Below, piece by piece: positions 19,014 to 27,064 of a stretch of DNA of 64,000 bases. Under the pieces are notes generated by a model. It was not told the origin of the DNA. It saw only the letters and a program-made list of their open reading frames with translations, and did not search any database. Source of the stretch: Azotimanducus sp965199815 (lineage in GTDB: Bacteria > Pseudomonadota > Gammaproteobacteria > Pseudomonadales > Azotimanducaceae); assembly GCA_965199815.1 (NCBI GenBank), contig CBDATE010000021.1, forward strand, positions 62,001 through 126,000, written 5' to 3'. Both the position numbers and the translations under genes were made by a program. Every line of letters starts with the position of its first letter. Positions within the stretch are counted from its first letter, which is position 1.

Positions 19014-19759
19014 ACAGCAAGAAAGCCTGGTACATCGGCTGCAGTAGCGAGCAAGTGGCCAAGCACGTGATTTTGCTGGGCGACCCGGCGCGCGTACCGC
19101 GATTCAGTCGATTTCTCACTGATGTGGAAATCGTGCCTGTCAACCGCGGATTGGCGACGGTGACCGGAAGCTACAAGGGGCACCGTATCACGCTGTCGGC
19201 TTTTGGCATGGGGTCACCCATCGCCGCGATTGTTCTGCACGAACTCGCTGACCTCGGCGCGCGCGTGTTTTTGCGTCTGGGTACCAGCATCGGGCTTTCG
19301 CCGGTCAAGATCGGTGACATGGTCATTGCCCGATATGGAAGAGCCCATGAAGGCACCTCTTCAGCCTATGACGACGGCACGGTCGCTTGCACCGCGCACC
19401 CGGATATGGTGAGTGCGCTCGCCGCAGCCGCGGCGAAACGGGAGGTCACCTTTCATGTCGGTGCCTTCGCGAGCTTCGATGGTTTCTACAAGGACATGTT
19501 TGCGCTCGACGATGCGACGCAAGGTCGTGTGCAGCACAATCTGGAACAACTTGTGCTGCGGGATGTGCTTGCGGTTGATATGGAGACTTCGGCTGTCCTC
19601 ACGGTCGGCAACGCCCTCGGCTGCAAGGTCGGGAGCATGTGTGCATCCACTGTCAACAGCCTGGAGAAACAGAAGATCGGCAAGGCGGAGCAGATTGATG
19701 TCGAGCGCAATCTGATCTCGATAGCGCTCGAAGCGCTGACGCAGGTTGACCCAGCGTGA
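19010..19759 (+). CDS. Nucleoside phosphorylase (uridine/purine phosphorylase family)
   Basis: Cleaves a nucleoside with phosphate to a free base and pentose-1-phosphate. The NP-I signatures are visible in 249 aa: phosphate-binding GDPARVPRF (~25-33), LSAFGMGSPIAAIVLHEL (~61-78), RLGTSIGLS (~90-98) and the ribose-binding DMETSAVLTVG (~193-203), with Glu in the METSA element. Length is typical of hexameric uridine phosphorylase-like enzymes. Which base it accepts cannot be read by eye; it is somewhat diverged from E. coli Udp. It is the last gene of the rightward operon and ends one base before a G-quadruplex-type tract. Confidence 0.85.
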   Translation: MNSKKAWYIGCSSEQVAKHVILLGDPARVPRFSRFLTDVEIVPVNRGLATVTGSYKGHRITLSAFGMGSPIAAIVLHELADLGARVFLRLGTSIGLSPVKIGDMVIARYGRAHEGTSSAYDDGTVACTAHPDMVSALAAAAAKREVTFHVGAFASFDGFYKDMFALDDATQGRVQHNLEQLVLRDVLAVDMETSAVLTVGNALGCKVGSMCASTVNSLEKQKIGKAEQIDVERNLISIALEALTQVDPA

Positions 19760-19782
19760 GGGGGGAGGGGGGAGGGGAGGGG
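19760..19782 (+). terminator. G-quadruplex-type tract between convergent operons
   Basis: Four G runs of 6, 6, 4 and 4 are separated by single A bases, directly after the phosphorylase stop (19757-19759). The helicase stop on the other strand is at 19787, so the 27-bp gap is nearly all G tract. One-nucleotide loops are the most stable G4 geometry. No ordinary stem-loop/U-tract terminator is seen at this convergent junction, so it may serve as a transcription or replication barrier (inference). Confidence 0.6.
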
Positions 19783-19786
19783 TCGC

Positions 19787-22700
19787 TTAACTGCGCTCGC
19801 CTGAGAGAATCTGCCAGACTTGCTTGTATCCGGCCCCCGACAAAGCAGCTCCTTCGGGTCTTGCGCCATGCCAGTCGTTGTCATCAAGGCCCTGCAAGAA
19901 TCGCCTCGCCTTGCCAACCGAATATCGGCTTTCACTCTCTGTGCAGGACTTTCGGTATAGCTTCCCCAGAGCCTCTGCCGCACTTCGCGGAGCCGAGTTC
20001 ATGCGCATCAGCACTGCATCTTCGGTGTGCACACCGTGATAGATCATCGCTGGCAACAGATTGATTCGCCGCCGGTCTGCCGGTGGAAGCGCGTCAAAAT
20101 CAATGCCTGACATCCGGCTGAGACCCGAAACACCCCATGTCCCGCTGTTGACGACAGTGCGATAGATTGCCTTGCATGCATTCGTCAACGCGAGTGTGTT
20201 TGCCGTGTCGTCCTTCTCGTTACTGAAGTACTTCGTCGCAATCGCTTGTAGCCCTGTGCCGTTCACCCAATCGCTGGTGATTTCCGATATCCGCTGGCTA
20301 TCCAACTTACCGCTACTGATGTCCTCCTTACTGCCACTGATGTCCTCCAGATCCTGCTTGAGTTGCGGTACCCTCAACATCACAGCGAACAGGTCTGCCA
20401 TCCTGCCGTTATTGCCGAACAGGCTTTCCGGTGCCCAGTCCGATGAGGTCAGCTTTCTTTCCAATCCACGCATACCGGACATCGCCCGCCGCACTCCTTC
20501 TGGCGAAAACCCGGTCGAATCTGCAAGATCCGCAACACCTTCCGGCATCTCGGCCAGCTCACGAATATAGCTCCGGGTCGCTTCCAGCAGAGCGTTCGCC
20601 TTGTCGCGCTGCGTTGCGTCGTTGCGCATTTGGGTGTATCCGTAGGTCTGTCTCAGGAGTTGCTCGGCATCTGCCAAAACGGCATCAAGGCTCTTCTTCT
20701 CCGTCCACAAATGGGCGATATAGCAGCGAAAATCTTCCCACTGATCCTTCCAGAGCACCCCAGACAAATTCGCCAGGCTTCCCTCTTGCGCCATTTCGTC
20801 GAGCAGCGCTGTCAGACGGGATGCCAACGCGCCGGTGTTGCGGCTGATGAAGTCGATCATCGCCTTGCGATCAGTTCCCTCCGCCAAACCAACCACGCCG
20901 ACGCTGTCATGGCCAATGCGGCCCGCGCGCCCGGCGAGGTTCCAGAAATCCCGCGGGGCGATCTCTCTCGAATGATCGGTTTGCGGCACATGGCGAGACG
21001 ACAGAAAGACTGATGCCACCGGGAAGTTGATACCTTGCGCGATCGTCGATGTCGCGCACAGCATTCGAAGAGTGCCTGTCTCTGCAAGCCACTCCATAAG
21101 CGCCCGAACATCGTCGGACAAACCCGCATGATGAACACCAACACCCTTTTCGAGCATCTCGATTAGACTGAAATTCTTGCTGACCTCGGTGCACAAGAAG
21201 TCCTGAACCAGCCTGATCTCCGGTGCCACTTCATTCATATCGGGAAGGCTCCGAGCCGCCTCGTCAGCCATTTTCCAGACCGTGCCAATTGTGTTCGCAA
21301 CAGCCACGCTGGTGCCGCGCGCCGACATAACGGCACCAATCGCTGCCGTTTGCAGCCCGAACCCCTTCTGTTTGCCCTTTGTGAGCACCTGGCTTCTTGG
21401 TACCTTGATCGGCCTGACACCGCCAACAGGGTGAGTGCCGGAAAGAGGCATAGCCTTTTCGGTTGTGGTCAATGTCTCGAATTCGAGATGCCAGTCGCCG
21501 TGCGCGCTGTCATCCGCCACCGCCCGATAGAGACCAATGATCCGCTCATTGGGCTTCCAGGGAGTCGTGCCCAGACTGATTGCGTTGCCCGCATCAATAT
21601 CCTGCGCCAGCCAACGGGTAATCGATTCCGCTTCCTCCACATAGGGCATCAGCAGGAGGAAGTTTGCTTGTGGGCAATCTCCCTTGATCGTTGCCAGCAA
21701 CAGCTCAATCCGCAAGCCTCGACCTTCGGATGCCAGATTGTGGGCTTCATCCATCACCACCAATGCGAGAGGGCGATCGATTTTCTTGTTGCGGATGATC
21801 AGCGATAGCTTCTCGGGAGTTGCAACCAGAATGTCGAATGGCTTGTCGCTCTCGGAAAGCAGCTTTTCTTCGAACTCGTTCACTTCAACCGCCGCGGTCA
21901 GCTGCTCGACGCACAACCCGATTGGTTCGAAGTCCGTGCGCAGGCGCCGAGTGATTTGCGCCGACAGCGCACGAGTTGGCACGACATAGACGATCCATCC
22001 GCTATCAGCCTGGAATTGGTTCAGCGCTTGCAGCATCCGAAATTGCGCGAGCAGGGTCTTTCCTCCCGAGGTCGGCATATCGACAACGACTGCGGTTTTC
22101 GCCTGGTCGAGCAGCCCCTGTTCGAGCAACGCCACACGCTGGGGCGGCAGAAGCTCGAACATTGGTTGGTGATCTCTGTGGGTTATGGAACGCACGAAAT
22201 CGGAGGTTCGCGAATTTACGGCTCGTGTCGCCCACCAGAGCGAATTCGTCACCATGATGCGCGCCGTTGCGTACAGCCAGCGCATCACCATCTCGTGCGA
22301 TGCATCACCCGCTGCCGCTGCCGCCCCGATTGCTGCCTCGAAGTGCTTGTCCAGCGTACTGAATGGATGGCTTGGTTCAGCCTGGAGCATATAGGTGGCC
22401 AGTGTCTCCGTCGCCTTCGCCCAGTTGTAGAGTGCCGCCAGCCGCAAGGCAATAGCCCGGTCCGCCGCCTCCGAGCCATTTTGCAACCGACTTTTCTCGT
22501 ATGTGCTCTGGTCGTTGCGCAGGTCTGCGATGATTTTGCGGACATGATCCAGATCGTCCCATCCTTCCTTGCGGAAAAGGCGCACCCAACAATCGAACAG
22601 TCGATACAAGAGTCTGAGGTCCCACGGCACATCTTCGACACTTGGCACCTTCAGCTCAGCTTCATGCTCGCCGTACCACCGTCGCAGGTCTGACCAGCGA

Positions 22701-23086
22701 TCTCCGCAATAGGCGACCGAGGACAGTTGCAGCACGAAAAACAGGCGAGCAAGCAGATCTTCCGGAACCGACATGAGGCGGCGTAGTTCAAAGGCGCGGA
22801 ACGAGGCGGCCACGGCTTGATCGCGAAGGGACAAATCCTTGCCATCCGGGCGGCTCAGTTCGCTCAAACCCTCAACGGCTGCAAGCTCGAATGCGAGTAC
22901 CATGCGTCCCAGAAGTGATTCATCCTCTGCGTCCTCGGTAAACGAAAAGCGAATTTGCTCGCCGACTGCCCGCCGCGCCAAGCGCTGATCGGCGATGCAC
23001 TGTGCACGGTTACGTTCGGTCACGTCAATGGCAGCGACTGCCCAATGGTCGTTCAGTGCCTCCAATGCTCTGCTGGACAGACTCAT
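19787..23086 (-). CDS. hamB: Hachiman-type helicase HamB (SF2, Ski2-like)
   Basis: A 1,099-residue superfamily-2 helicase. After a ~330-residue helical N-terminal region come Walker A PTSGGKT (~338-344), motif Ia VPTRALSAQI, DEAH box MDEAHN (~443-448), the Ski2-like GVGVHHAGLS, GINFPV and motif VI NLAGRAGRIG, then a ~350-residue C-terminal domain. The ATG at 23086 overlaps the stop of the upstream nuclease gene by 4 nt; the longer reading from 23191 lies inside that gene and is rejected. In Hachiman, HamB is a DNA-monitoring helicase that restrains and then releases the HamA nuclease on phage damage (known for the family). Pairing, order and overlap match. An Mrr- or Lhr-type helicase with another nuclease is the alternative. 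Confidence 0.78.
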   Translation of the reverse strand: MSLSSRALEALNDHWAVAAIDVTERNRAQCIADQRLARRAVGEQIRFSFTEDAEDESLLGRMVLAFELAAVEGLSELSRPDGKDLSLRDQAVAASFRAFELRRLMSVPEDLLARLFFVLQLSSVAYCGDRWSDLRRWYGEHEAELKVPSVEDVPWDLRLLYRLFDCWVRLFRKEGWDDLDHVRKIIADLRNDQSTYEKSRLQNGSEAADRAIALRLAALYNWAKATETLATYMLQAEPSHPFSTLDKHFEAAIGAAAAAGDASHEMVMRWLYATARIMVTNSLWWATRAVNSRTSDFVRSITHRDHQPMFELLPPQRVALLEQGLLDQAKTAVVVDMPTSGGKTLLAQFRMLQALNQFQADSGWIVYVVPTRALSAQITRRLRTDFEPIGLCVEQLTAAVEVNEFEEKLLSESDKPFDILVATPEKLSLIIRNKKIDRPLALVVMDEAHNLASEGRGLRIELLLATIKGDCPQANFLLLMPYVEEAESITRWLAQDIDAGNAISLGTTPWKPNERIIGLYRAVADDSAHGDWHLEFETLTTTEKAMPLSGTHPVGGVRPIKVPRSQVLTKGKQKGFGLQTAAIGAVMSARGTSVAVANTIGTVWKMADEAARSLPDMNEVAPEIRLVQDFLCTEVSKNFSLIEMLEKGVGVHHAGLSDDVRALMEWLAETGTLRMLCATSTIAQGINFPVASVFLSSRHVPQTDHSREIAPRDFWNLAGRAGRIGHDSVGVVGLAEGTDRKAMIDFISRNTGALASRLTALLDEMAQEGSLANLSGVLWKDQWEDFRCYIAHLWTEKKSLDAVLADAEQLLRQTYGYTQMRNDATQRDKANALLEATRSYIRELAEMPEGVADLADSTGFSPEGVRRAMSGMRGLERKLTSSDWAPESLFGNNGRMADLFAVMLRVPQLKQDLEDISGSKEDISSGKLDSQRISEITSDWVNGTGLQAIATKYFSNEKDDTANTLALTNACKAIYRTVVNSGTWGVSGLSRMSGIDFDALPPADRRRINLLPAMIYHGVHTEDAVLMRMNSAPRSAAEALGKLYRKSCTESESRYSVGKARRFLQGLDDNDWHGARPEGAALSGAGYKQVWQILSGERS

Positions 23087-23856
23087 CCGCTTTCTCTGGA
23101 CCGCATCGAAATCGCTTGCTCTCCGATTGCGTTCAAGCTGCCAATCGGCAGGTAGAGCGCAAGAAGTTCGATGCGGGTTGCCTCCGGGCATCCAGTGGCA
23201 AGACTGTCCACCCGGGATTTCAGATCATTTCCATGGGGCTCGACATCCCGAACCAGGAACCCGAATAGCTGAATATCCGACTTGTCGCGCAAATATCTGC
23301 CCACCGAGTGCTCGAACTGCGCTCGCCACCATGCTGACTCCGCCCGGTGGCAGAGGTACCGCACAAGATCATCGCGGATGGCTTCGCTGTCGCGGAGATT
23401 TTCCAGTTGCTTTTCCGACCCCGTGCGCCCATACATTGCCCCGGGCGGATACCTGCGTTCGCTGGAGGTCTTGACCTCGCCAAATGCAAGGCAGTCACCA
23501 TCATCGACTCTTGCAAATCCCACCAAGTCGGCTCCCGGCAGGCTGGAGCCGCTTTTTCTCTCGTCGCGACTGTCAGGCCAAGGGAAATTGCATGACCTGT
23601 GTTTCGTCAGATAGGTTTCCGCGATGGCTTCCCCCACCTTCCAGTTCTTGATTTTCTCAGGATCTTCCAGAATGCGGCGTAATCCATCCTGTGCAAAGTC
23701 AGTTTGCGCCGAAGTGGCAAGAATTGCTTCGATGTTCGCCTTGCCTTCGTCATCAAAAAGCGCAGCTGCGACCTCGCCCTGCAACGCAGATTTCAACTCC
23801 TCGTTTGACCATTGCAGGCCAACCCCCGAACAAGGAGCGTCGCCAAGCTCATACAT
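23083..23856 (-). CDS. hamA: Hachiman-type nuclease HamA (DUF1837)
   Basis: A 257-residue protein with a PD-(D/E)xK-like core: GADLVGF (Asp ~110) followed by LAFGEVKTSSE (Glu ~127, Lys ~129), and an upstream helix KVGEAIAETYL that may supply another acidic ligand. This arrangement matches DUF1837/HamA. I chose the ATG at 23856 because ACAGGAGA sits at ideal spacing; the GTG at 23880 would add eight residues and leave that ribosome site inside the gene. It begins 46 bp after HsdS and overlaps the helicase by 4 nt. In known Hachiman systems HamA degrades DNA after HamB activation, causing cell arrest or death. The family call rests on motif and neighbour, not on a database search. Confidence 0.75.
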   Translation of the reverse strand: MYELGDAPCSGVGLQWSNEELKSALQGEVAAALFDDEGKANIEAILATSAQTDFAQDGLRRILEDPEKIKNWKVGEAIAETYLTKHRSCNFPWPDSRDERKSGSSLPGADLVGFARVDDGDCLAFGEVKTSSERRYPPGAMYGRTGSEKQLENLRDSEAIRDDLVRYLCHRAESAWWRAQFEHSVGRYLRDKSDIQLFGFLVRDVEPHGNDLKSRVDSLATGCPEATRIELLALYLPIGSLNAIGEQAISMRSRESG

Positions 23857-23902
23857 GACTTCTCCTGTAGCGACGGTCACGGACGCAACATCACCAGGGC
23901 GA

Positions 23903-25051
23903 TCATGCGGCTTTTTCCAGCAGGCGAGACATGAGGGAAGCTGTGAGCGCCGATGCTGATCCGGCTTTCGCAGTGGCTATTACGCGATACGCCGCGTTGA
24001 TCAAGTCGGCGAATTTTCGCTGAAGCGCAAGTTCGGGAAGCGGCACCTCCATGCCTTTAAGAGTCGATTTGGATATTTCTCTGAAAGTCGTGCCGCCAGC
24101 CAGTTGAATCAGCCGGTCACGCTTGAGGTGAAGCCAGATGGCGAGATATTCAGGCAGCAGGCATTTCCCGCAGATCAGGTTGGCAAACCCCTGATTTGTT
24201 GCCATTTCCGTGGAAGCTATAGCTGTGAAACCTATGCTCGCCCTGCTGGTAAGCAGTACCGTCCCTGCTGGAACAAGACGTGCGCTGCTGTCACACAGCC
24301 CATCCTCTGTGATCATTTCGGCTGTTTGGTGGATCCACAATCCATCCAGCCCGGATACATCCGTTGGGGTCGCCCACAAGATGGAACCACTGAAGTAAGT
24401 GTCATTAGAGCGGTGCGGGGTGCCGCCGCCGACGATTGTGCATGCATCGCCAAGTCGCGACACGGGCCACCCCTTTGAGTTGGTGGCGGGGTCGCCGAAT
24501 ATCTTGACGAACAGGGCCGGGATGAGCTCCCGCAAGCGCTCCTGTACTTGTGCCCGCAGCCGTTCGATCTTCGCCGCCTGATTCAGGATGCCGACAATCC
24601 GACGCTGCTCGTCAAGTGGTGGGAGGGGAACGAGTAGCGACATAAGTGCCTTCATATCGGTTCGCGGCATTCTGGAACCGGTGACTGAGGTCATTGCGAA
24701 CTTGACAACCTCTTTTCGGCGCAGGAAGTGTGCGATGAAACGGCGGTCAACGCCACTTCGGGGGAGAAGTGGTACCAGCTCAGTTGAACATCTGCCAGAA
24801 AAACCCGGCGTGGCAACCTTGTTCAAATACGGCCTGAGCTTGGCGTAGAGAACATGGCGCTCGTCAAATCGGAATGTGGCACTCTTTTGGCTCCCGGCAC
24901 GAGAACCATTTTCGAAGTTGAGAGTGCTACTATCAGATTCAACATCCTCCAAGCCCACAAACGGAAGGCTGTGGGAATCCGAATCATTCGCAGCGATCCC
25001 TTTGCGGTCGATATCACAGAGTTCGCCAAGCTGAAACACGGGCAAGCTCAT
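23903..25051 (-). CDS. hsdS: Type I restriction-modification specificity subunit (HsdS)
   Basis: A 382-residue S subunit that determines the DNA target of the M2S and R2M2S complexes. Two target-recognition domains (about residues 1-145 and 185-335) are each followed by a helical spacer. The first spacer is PLPPLDEQRRIVGILNQAAK; the second is PLPELALQRKFADLIN. TRD2 opens with the typical WPVSRLGDACTIVGGGTP and contains LWATPTDV. Here it is separated from HsdM by two non-RM genes, with a 96-bp gap before its ATG at 25051, so it may have its own promoter. HamA follows 46 bp downstream. The recognition sequence cannot be deduced by eye. Confidence 0.9.
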   Translation of the reverse strand: MSLPVFQLGELCDIDRKGIAANDSDSHSLPFVGLEDVESDSSTLNFENGSRAGSQKSATFRFDERHVLYAKLRPYLNKVATPGFSGRCSTELVPLLPRSGVDRRFIAHFLRRKEVVKFAMTSVTGSRMPRTDMKALMSLLVPLPPLDEQRRIVGILNQAAKIERLRAQVQERLRELIPALFVKIFGDPATNSKGWPVSRLGDACTIVGGGTPHRSNDTYFSGSILWATPTDVSGLDGLWIHQTAEMITEDGLCDSSARLVPAGTVLLTSRASIGFTAIASTEMATNQGFANLICGKCLLPEYLAIWLHLKRDRLIQLAGGTTFREISKSTLKGMEVPLPELALQRKFADLINAAYRVIATAKAGSASALTASLMSRLLEKAA

Positions 25052-25147
25052 TCCGCTACTGTTCCCCTCATCGCAGCGGCCAGCCCTACCGTTCGGCCAA
25101 TCGATTCACGGAGCGCAAAAATCATGCGGAGCCGTTGGCCCGGCCTG

Positions 25148-25663
25148 TTATCGCAAGTCGAGGTCGCGCAGTAGCTCGAGTGCTTTGCCAATACGGTCAT
25201 TTGTTGCCTTGAGCGGTTTGCGCGCCTTCGTCTCTTCGACTGGGTCGATGCGGCCCTTGTCGAAATAGTGCCATTCGTCACGAAGAAAAACGATAGTCGC
25301 CGCAAGCTCCAGAATAACGTCGGAAACCCCGTTCATTTTTTGCAGCAAGGAGCGGGCTTTGTCGTTGTTCAGCTTGCCGATAGCGGGTGGATGTCTCGTA
25401 TTTTTGCCAGAACTGAAGATCGCATAGGGCACACGGTGGCGGCCGACCTTCTCTTCAATGACGATCTGACTTTCTGCCTGTGCATCGTCCGCTCCGCCAG
25501 CGAGCTCGAAGCAATACGGTCCATAATGATGATAGATGAACTGCAATTCAAAATCTGCGCCGCAGCGGTCCAGAAGATAGGCTTGCTTCTGAAGCCGCGT
25601 CCGGCCAATCAATTGATTGTCATTGAGTGCGATCAGGTTAACGACGATGTCTTGTGCGTTCAT
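25148..25663 (-). CDS. YwgA-like protein, partner of the HD-domain enzyme
   Basis: A 171-residue protein with the opening pattern of the YwgA-like family: VVNLIALNDNQLIGRTRLQKQAYLL (quoted in part as GRTRLQKQAYLL), then FIYHHYGPYCFEL. The LQKxxYLL plus YGPY pattern also occurs in Panacea/SocA-like antitoxin-type proteins, so a regulatory or inhibitory role is possible. The ATG at 25663 overlaps the stop of the HD gene by 4 nt, indicating tight coupling. As I recall, Bacillus subtilis ywgA lies next to ywfO, an HD dNTPase gene, so this looks like a conserved two-gene module. No biochemical function is established to my knowledge. Confidence 0.6.
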   Translation of the reverse strand: MNAQDIVVNLIALNDNQLIGRTRLQKQAYLLDRCGADFELQFIYHHYGPYCFELAGGADDAQAESQIVIEEKVGRHRVPYAIFSSGKNTRHPPAIGKLNNDKARSLLQKMNGVSDVILELAATIVFLRDEWHYFDKGRIDPVEETKARKPLKATNDRIGKALELLRDLDLR

Positions 25664-27027
25664 TGTTGTATCCCTTCCAGAATGTTTTGAAGCTTGTTTA
25701 ACCAATCCGTGTCGGGCGCGTAAAACCGCCTGATGCGTTCCTCGCTCCGCAACGTTTTTACGATGTCGGATTCGTCGGTGATATCCGTCGGCTCGTTCAA
25801 ATGAGATCTCGTTTTTATCAGTACCTTGTTCAGTGCTGATGGATCATTGAAGTCGTACCATTCATAGGATGCAACCGTCGCGTCATCCAATAGAACATGT
25901 TCCTGCCAATCCGGATGCTTGTCGCCAAGCGCTCTCTGGAAGCGAACATGGAGGTTTCCACCCGGTGTGTCGCGAGCACCGATATCAACGCATTTGTAGA
26001 GATTCCTGTCCAACAGGCACTTTGCCAACTTGGATATTCTCTGATCCGGAAGCTCCGAATAGATTGAAAGGGCGGACCAAATCGCTGAATCATCAAGCTT
26101 GAGATAAGAGGAAAGATCCGGGTTTTCGGACGTGAGATAACGCAAAACCGGCTCCTGATGTACGAGTTCGTCATTTCTCAGTCTAGTTGAAACATCGCCC
26201 AACAGCACTTGCAACATTTTTTCGGCTGCTCTTGTTGTTTTGTGCATATAGACCATGCGGTAGAGGCGGGAGCGCGCCTCCAGATATTCTTCAGCTACTT
26301 GCAAGCCTTTCGGGCCAAGGTAGAGACATGGTGCCTCGATCGGGTCCTGCTCGTCAACGGTAACCGTCCCGACCTCCAAACAGTCGAGTAGCCAGTCGAG
26401 ATCGATGTGTCCGAATTGGACTCCGGCCATCAGCCGGTCGCGCTGGATATAATCGAGCCGGTCTGCATCGAATTGGCTCGAGACGATGGCACCGTATATG
26501 TCTTTCGGTTCGTCGTCTGTCAGTAGTGCACCGATTTGCTCAGGCAAATCCGCATTCACTGCGCGCAGAACGCGATTGACATTCGTGTCTCCCCGCACGA
26601 TTTCGGCGCTCCATTCTTCGTGTCTTCGGCGAACTCCGGCCACAGTAGCGGCGAGCTCGAAAGTATGGCTGAAAGGTCCGTGTCCGATATCGTGGAGAAG
26701 AGCAGCCAGGAGCGCGATCTGTTCGCGCTTTGGATCGCGCTTCCCATGTCCTGAGTTCGGCCGTGCGATGACACCGGCCAGCCTGCGCGCTATGTGATAG
26801 ACACCGACACTGTGGGCAAAACGGCTATGCGTCGCGCCAGGGAAAACCAGATCCGAGAATCCCAGCTGACGGATGCGGCGCAACCGTTGGAACTCGCTGG
26901 TATTCAGCAGATTCCAGGCGATCAGGTCCGTCTGGTCTTGATGGCAATCGCCGCTTCCGCCGAACACAATCAGCCCATGCACCGGGTCACGGATGCGCTG
27001 GGTTCTTGCTTCGGCATCCTGCCCCAT
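25660..27027 (-). CDS. HD-domain phosphohydrolase (YwfO/SAMHD1-like putative dNTPase)
   Basis: A 455-residue protein of the HD superfamily branch containing bacterial dGTPases and SAMHD1. The metal-binding H...HD...D set is intact: RFAHSVGV (His72), LLHDIGHGPFSH (His112-Asp113) and SSQFDADRLDY (Asp ~187), the last with the DxDRxDY pattern typical of dNTP hydrolases. The start RDPVHG is also a hallmark of YwfO-like enzymes. It begins 37 bp after HsdM and is coupled to the YwgA-like gene by a 4-nt overlap. In a defence block, hydrolysis of dNTPs would starve phage replication, as reported for phage-defence dGTPases; that role here is inference. Housekeeping nucleotide control is the alternative. 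Confidence 0.8.
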   Translation of the reverse strand: MGQDAEARTQRIRDPVHGLIVFGGSGDCHQDQTDLIAWNLLNTSEFQRLRRIRQLGFSDLVFPGATHSRFAHSVGVYHIARRLAGVIARPNSGHGKRDPKREQIALLAALLHDIGHGPFSHTFELAATVAGVRRRHEEWSAEIVRGDTNVNRVLRAVNADLPEQIGALLTDDEPKDIYGAIVSSQFDADRLDYIQRDRLMAGVQFGHIDLDWLLDCLEVGTVTVDEQDPIEAPCLYLGPKGLQVAEEYLEARSRLYRMVYMHKTTRAAEKMLQVLLGDVSTRLRNDELVHQEPVLRYLTSENPDLSSYLKLDDSAIWSALSIYSELPDQRISKLAKCLLDRNLYKCVDIGARDTPGGNLHVRFQRALGDKHPDWQEHVLLDDATVASYEWYDFNDPSALNKVLIKTRSHLNEPTDITDESDIVKTLRSEERIRRFYAPDTDWLNKLQNILEGIQQ

Positions 27028-27064
27028 CCAACAGACCTACGCGGCTCTGGTCAAGTAAGTGCCT

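Noticed and set aside
19787..23191. Helicase start at 23191
   Set aside because: It lies 106 bp inside the HamA gene; the ATG at 23086 gives the usual 4-nt overlap and a plausible N-terminus.
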